From Sulfuritalea sp. (GTDB lineage Bacteria > Pseudomonadota > Gammaproteobacteria > Burkholderiales > Rhodocyclaceae): a stretch of 64,000 nucleotides of DNA. Positions 15,001 to 21,000 of this stretch are shown in pieces (the stretch's first letter is position 1; the number at the start of each line of letters is the position of its first letter). The stretch covers positions 52,868 to 116,867 of the forward strand of contig JALHPU010000011.1 of the NCBI GenBank assembly GCA_022842325.1, in the 5' to 3' direction. A program made the position numbers and the translations under genes. A model generated the notes under the pieces. The model saw only the letters and a list, made by a program, of their open reading frames with translations, had not been told where the DNA came from and did not search any database.

Positions 15001-18000
15001 CGGCACCGCCGGTCGCCTGGCTGCTGAAGCCGCCGGCGGCACCGATGCCGACCAGGAACGGCGTCGACTTGGCGAGGAGGTCAATCGAACCTGTCGCCGA
15101 TTTGACCATCGAATTCTCGATCGACGCGCCAATGCCGTTGCTGACGCGATTCCAGGAGATGGACACGCCGACACCGGTACTCGATTTGCCGACGCCCAGG
15201 CCGCCCGACACGGAAACCAGCAGCGCCTGGTCCACGGCTTTGACGGCAACCGTGCCACCGGCCAGCACGGTCGATCCCTTGACGTGGGCATCCACCGTAT
15301 TGCTGAGCACATTGATCGCCACCGAGCCGGCAAGTGCCGACTCGTTCGAACCCGCTCCGCCGACCGCCACCGAAACGATGGTAGCGCGCTCCTTGGCATC
15401 GACGGTGACCGCGCCGCTGGTGCGTAGCGTCGAATTCTCGACGGCGGCCTCGACGGTGTTGCTCAGGACGGTCAGGCCGAAGGCGATGCCATAGGCAGAG
15501 CTCTTGCCGATCGCGAAGCCGCCAGTAAAGGCATACAGCGCCGAGTTGTCGTCGGCCGACACCGTGACGTCTCCGGTCGAATCGACCGTGGTCGTGGTAT
15601 TCGACACCTTGGCGAGGAGCTTGTTGCGGATCAGGTTTGCCGAGATCGTGCCGCCGACAGCCGTGCCGGAGGCGCTGCCTCCCCCCGTCGCCACCCCGAT
15701 GGAACCGGTGACCCCGATGATGTCTGCGTCGCTGCGCGCGCTCACCGTGAACGCCCCCGTGTGCTTCAGGCTGGTGACATTTTCGACAGTCGCGCTGACC
15801 GTGTTGGAAATATTGCCGAAGGAGATACCGACCCCATAGCCCCCCTTGCCGCCGAACGAACCGGAACCGCCAACCATCACCAGGTTGGTATCGTCGTGCG
15901 CATCGACCCGTACCGCCCCGGTCACGGTCGCCGCCGTATTGGCCAGGCGCGCCCTGGTGGTGTATTCGGTCCAGGTGACGCCAATCGATCCGGTCTTGGC
16001 GCTCCCTGTCTTTCCGGTTGCTCCGCCCACTGCGGCGGCCATCGACACGATCCAGCCGCTACGGTCGGCATTGATGTCAAGCGCCGAACTGGTGATCGTG
16101 GTCGCGCCATCGACGAATGCCTCCGTCGTGCCCATGGCGAAATTGAAGCCGAGCGCGCCACCCATGGCGCTCGAGGATTTGCTCGGGTCGCCCGCGCTGG
16201 CGTAGGCGACGGCCCCCGCGAGCGAGGAGACGATGGTCTCGTTTCTGGCACTGACGGTCAGTTTGGCGGCGCTGATAGCGCCGGTATCGCGAATATAGGC
16301 GCGGGCGTTGTCGATCAGCACGTTGGCGGTGATCGACCCGGACTTCGCCGAGGCATCCTTGGACTGGGATGCCGGTGCTTGCGCTGCCGTCGCCGCTGGC
16401 GCCGGTGCCTTGCCCTCGGACGAGTTTCCCATCTCGCCCAGCACCGCAGCCATCTTCGTTTGCCAGGTACTCAGGGCGTTGTTTCCGGCAGTGGTTCCGT
16501 CCGAACCCTGGGTACCTCCCGTGCCAGGCGACTTGGCCGGCGGCGTCGGCGCCGGCGCCTGGGCACCGCTGGACGGTTTGCTGGTCGCCGCCGAACCGGC
16601 AATGGCAAAACTGCCGACGAAGCCGCCATTGCTGGCGAGGATCTTCACGTCACCCGCCGAGCTGAAGCTGCCGCGCGTACCGACGCTGGTTTCGTCGATG
16701 CGATTTCCGATCAGCGCCTCGGTGTCGCGCACGATGGTATTGACCGCAATCGAAATGCCCGACCCCGATTGCTCGGAAACCGCTACCGTGCCGCCCACCG
16801 TGATTGCGTAGGCCGTATCCTTGGCCCGCACCAGCACGGACCCTCCAGCCGCATCCGGGTCGGCCAGTGCCTTGCTGCCGACGGTAACGGTCGCGCCATT
16901 GTCAATTTGCGCCAGCGTCGTATTGACGACCACACTGGCCGCCAGCGTGCCGCTGAATGCCGAAGCATCAGCCTTGCCGCCGGCGGCGGCCAGCACGACC
17001 GCGAGGTCAAGCGTATCCGCCGTAAGCTTCAGGCTGTCGCCATAGGCGTCGACGCCGTCCTCGATCTTCGCCTTGACGTCGTTTCCATACCAGTAGAAGC
17101 CGATGCTGCCGCCTGCCGCCGAGCCGCCGGGTGCCGAGGACATGCCTGCGCCGGGCGCCGAGAAACTCCCTTGCGTCCATTGCTTGGCTTCGGTACCGCC
17201 GACAGACGGCGTCTTGAAATTGCCGACCAGATTGATCGCCTGGTTGACGCTCTTCGCTTCGATGACAACATCCTGGTTGCCGGTGCGGAAATTGTCGGTA
17301 TTGCTGACGCCATCGACATCCTTGTTGATGCGCGCGCCGGACTTGATGATGGCGTTGGCTTCATGCACCAGTACCAGGGCCGCAATCGATCCTGCCTTGG
17401 TCTTCAACTGCCCGTTAGACGACGACTGGCTCCAGGAGTCCACCAGGTTGTCGTCAAGCCCCAGGTTGTCGTCGAGGTAACTGGTCAGGTTGGTGAGGAA
17501 TTCGTTCTTGACCTTGCCGCTAACGCTGCCCAAGTCCTTCCAGCGCGCCAGGTCGCTGAAATCCTCTTTCGTCAGGTCGATCGAGGTTGTTGGGGTGCTG
17601 CCGATATACTTGTACCAGTTGCCCTCGTCGCCCTTGCCGCTATGGTTCCGGGTGACTTCGACGGTGTCGCCGTTGGAGACCGTGGTCAGTCCTGCCTGGT
17701 CGGTGGTATGGGTCGCTGTCGTATTGTCGAAGGGCGCGATCAGGTTGGCGCCCCAGAGCTTGGTCGGATCGATCTGATTCAGGGAATTGGCGCTGACCGT
17801 CAGTACGCCCTTGGCGTCGACCTCGGCGTCTCCGCCGATGGTGGCGTTTGCCGTGTTGGTGTACAGGCCGAAACTGACGGCAATCGCGGCGCCATTCTTG
17901 GCGACGTCGGCCGTGGCTTCATACCCTGCCTTGCCCTTCTTGGTGGTTGCCGTCGGATCGGGATCGACCTTGCCGTTCTTGGTCTCCGCGGAGTTGATCG

Positions 18001-21000
18001 ATTTGGAGACCGAGGACACATCCGGTCGGGCCTCGGTCTTGGCACGCACCGTGATGTTGCCGTCAGCCTCGACGTTGGCGCGGCCGTCGGTGGTCACGTT
18101 GTCGCCGATGCGCGCCGCGACGTCATTGGTATCGACAACCGCCGCGAAAGCCCCCGAGACGTCCCAGTTATTGGCCGTCGGCGGCCCACCCAAACCCGTC
18201 TTGTCCTTGAACCAGGTCTTGGCTTTCTCCTTGACCGCGTTGAAGCCGATCAGCTTCTTCTGCAAATCCTTGGAACTGAGTTGGAAGTCGTCAACGAAAT
18301 CGCCCGTGGAATTCTGTCCGGTGGCGGAGTAGGCCTTGACGCCGGACAGGACCTGGGGCGCACTGACGATGGCCGCCGGAACGTAACCGAACTTGATCTT
18401 GTTCTCGATCCCCTCGTTCTTCTGCGATGCGTCCACCGTAATCGACCCGACGACATCGACCGTGCCATCGAGCAGGGCGCGGGTATGCCCCGTTTCGACG
18501 GCTACCGCAAACGACAGCGCAAGCTTGCCATCGAGTCCCGAGATCGCATTCGCCAAAGTACGGTTGCGATCGATGGTTTCCGCCTTGACGAACAGGTTGC
18601 CGCCCACCGTCAAATTGGCGGTGTCGGTTACCAGGGCGTCGGCGTTCGAATTGATGACGCTGACGGCCGCCGCGACCGTGAACCCAGCCAGGGGCGAGGG
18701 GCGGGCGAGAACATTGGCCGTGTTGACCGAGGTCGCTCGCAGGGTGAGGTCGCCCGTGGTGACGATCGTGCCGTCGACCTGCACTCGGGAGGTCGTATTG
18801 ACCACACCGACAGCGGCCCCGAGTACGAACGCGATCGTAGGAGTCGGTGCCACCTTCGCGTCGGCCGTAGCATGAGCGATGAAATTCGCCGCCTCGATGA
18901 GCGAGGTTTGCGTGACGTCGATGGTCGCTATCGAGGTCGAGACCGACACCGCGGCAATCGCCGACAATCCCTCGGCACCGCCAATGATCTGCTGTGCCAG
19001 GCTGTCCAGATTGTCACCGAGCCAAGAGGATCCGAAGGGACTGCCGACCGAACCGATGGCATAGCGCACGACTTTCGCCGTCGCCTTGATGGTGACATCG
19101 CCGCCCTTGATGGTCGCGTTGTCCACCTTTACCGTGGCCTCGTCGTACTCGATATTGGCAAAACCCAGGCCGGTAAAGGAATCGTGGTTGTCTTCGGCAA
19201 GGATGTTGATCGCGCCATCCGTACCGCCCGGGGTGATGGCTTTCGCAAGAATCTTGGCGCCGCTGTCGATGGTGATGCGTCGGGCCGACAGCGTAATGTT
19301 GCCGGCCACGTTGCCCAGGCCCGAATCGATCGTATGCCCATTGAGGTTGATCGACGTTGCCGTGATCTTGAGGTTTCGGCCCGAGGTATTGATGTCCTCG
19401 AGGATCTGCCCGTCGGTCAGTTCGATGTCTGCCGCGGCGCCGACCCAGGTGATCCAGCCGAGGTCGGATTGGCGCACCCCGCTGAGCCCGGCAATAACCG
19501 CCCGATCCCCGAGACCGCCACCGCCATTTATCGTGACGTGATCGGTACCGGCCACCAGGCCTGTCACATCGATGGTAAAGGTGTCACCGAAGCTCGTCCC
19601 CTTGAGCGTATCCGCGCCGCGCCCGTTGGCCAGGGCCACCGAACCCAGAGTAAATGCCGAGGCATCGATGACGTCGACGAAATTGGTGCCCGTCAGGTTG
19701 GCGTGCTCGATGCCTGCCAGTACATCGGTCCCCTCGCTGCCGATGATCAGCGAGGCATTCGCCAGGGTGAAATCGGCCGCGGCGAGATTCGTCCGGCGCG
19801 ACTCGAGCACCGTATCGCTGCCGCCCCCGCCTACCAGGCTGTCGGCACCCGTACCGCCTGTCAGCGTATCGTCGCCGCGCCCGCCAGTCAGGGTATCAGC
19901 GCCACCCGCACCATCGAGGCGGACGTTTCCGCCTACAAGCGCATTGCCCGTCAGTTGCGCGGTTGTGCCGGTCTTCAGGATGCCAAGGTCAGCCGCCGCG
20001 GTCGATGAATTCAGCGCGGTTACCTCCAGATTCGTGGTGCCGCCGAGATCGTCGCTGATGATGATTGCGCTGCTCGCGGCATCGAGTGACGCCGTGAGGT
20101 GCGTATTGGCGGCATGAATGGCATCGAAGACGCCCTGCAGATTGCGCGCATAGGTCAGGTCCACATCGACCGTGGCGTTGTTCGACAGTCTGATGCGGAT
20201 CTCGGGCAGTGTAGACAGCGTATCGACGCCATTGCCATTGTTCAGGAAGCCAAGATCGCTGAGCCCGCTGAGGCCGGTGAAGTTTGCCGCATCGATGACA
20301 TTGGCCGAGGCCCCACCGGCAAGCACGGCCAGTTCGATCCCGCTCAGCGCATCAATCTCGCCGCCGATGGTCAGCGTCGTGTTGGTCAGGCTCATGTCGG
20401 CATCGCGGGTTTCGATGATGCTGTCGACATCGCTTCCGCCAATCAGCGAGTCCACGCCGCTGCCACCGGTAAGCCTGTCGTTGCCGGAACCGCCCACCAG
20501 TGTATCGGCGGCGGCTCCGCCGATCAGGATGTCCTCACCCGCCCCGCCATTGAGGTAGACCGATCCGCTGAATGCACTGGCATCGATCCGGTTGTCGTTC
20601 TCGCCGCCGTAGAGTTCCGCCCGCTGGATGTTGACCAGGGTGTTGACCGAGACCACGCCCGTGGTCGTCGTGGCAACGGTCACGCCACCGCCGGTGAGCG
20701 CGCTCGTTGCGCCAAGGTCGGACTGGGGCCGGCCGGCAAGGCTGCCCGTGAATGTCACGCGCCAGCCATTGGACAGCCTTTCGACTTCGACGTCGCCGAC
20801 GCCAATGCCTCCGAGCGCGGTCAAAGCCTCCTTGAAGCTGAGATCGGTCGCATCGAATGAGATGGGACGCGTTGCTTCACCATTGAAGCTGAGCGCAAAC
20901 GTTCCCCCGCTAACACCTGAGCCCAGTGTCACGGTCTGCACCGCGTTGACACCTTCGCCCATGTCGAGGCTAGTGTTGGTCAGCTCAAACCGGGCATCGG

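Noticed and set aside
15761..20008. Plus-strand frame of 1,415 codons
   Set aside because: Same reason: it mirrors the giant gene and shows no motif, signal or ribosome site of its own.
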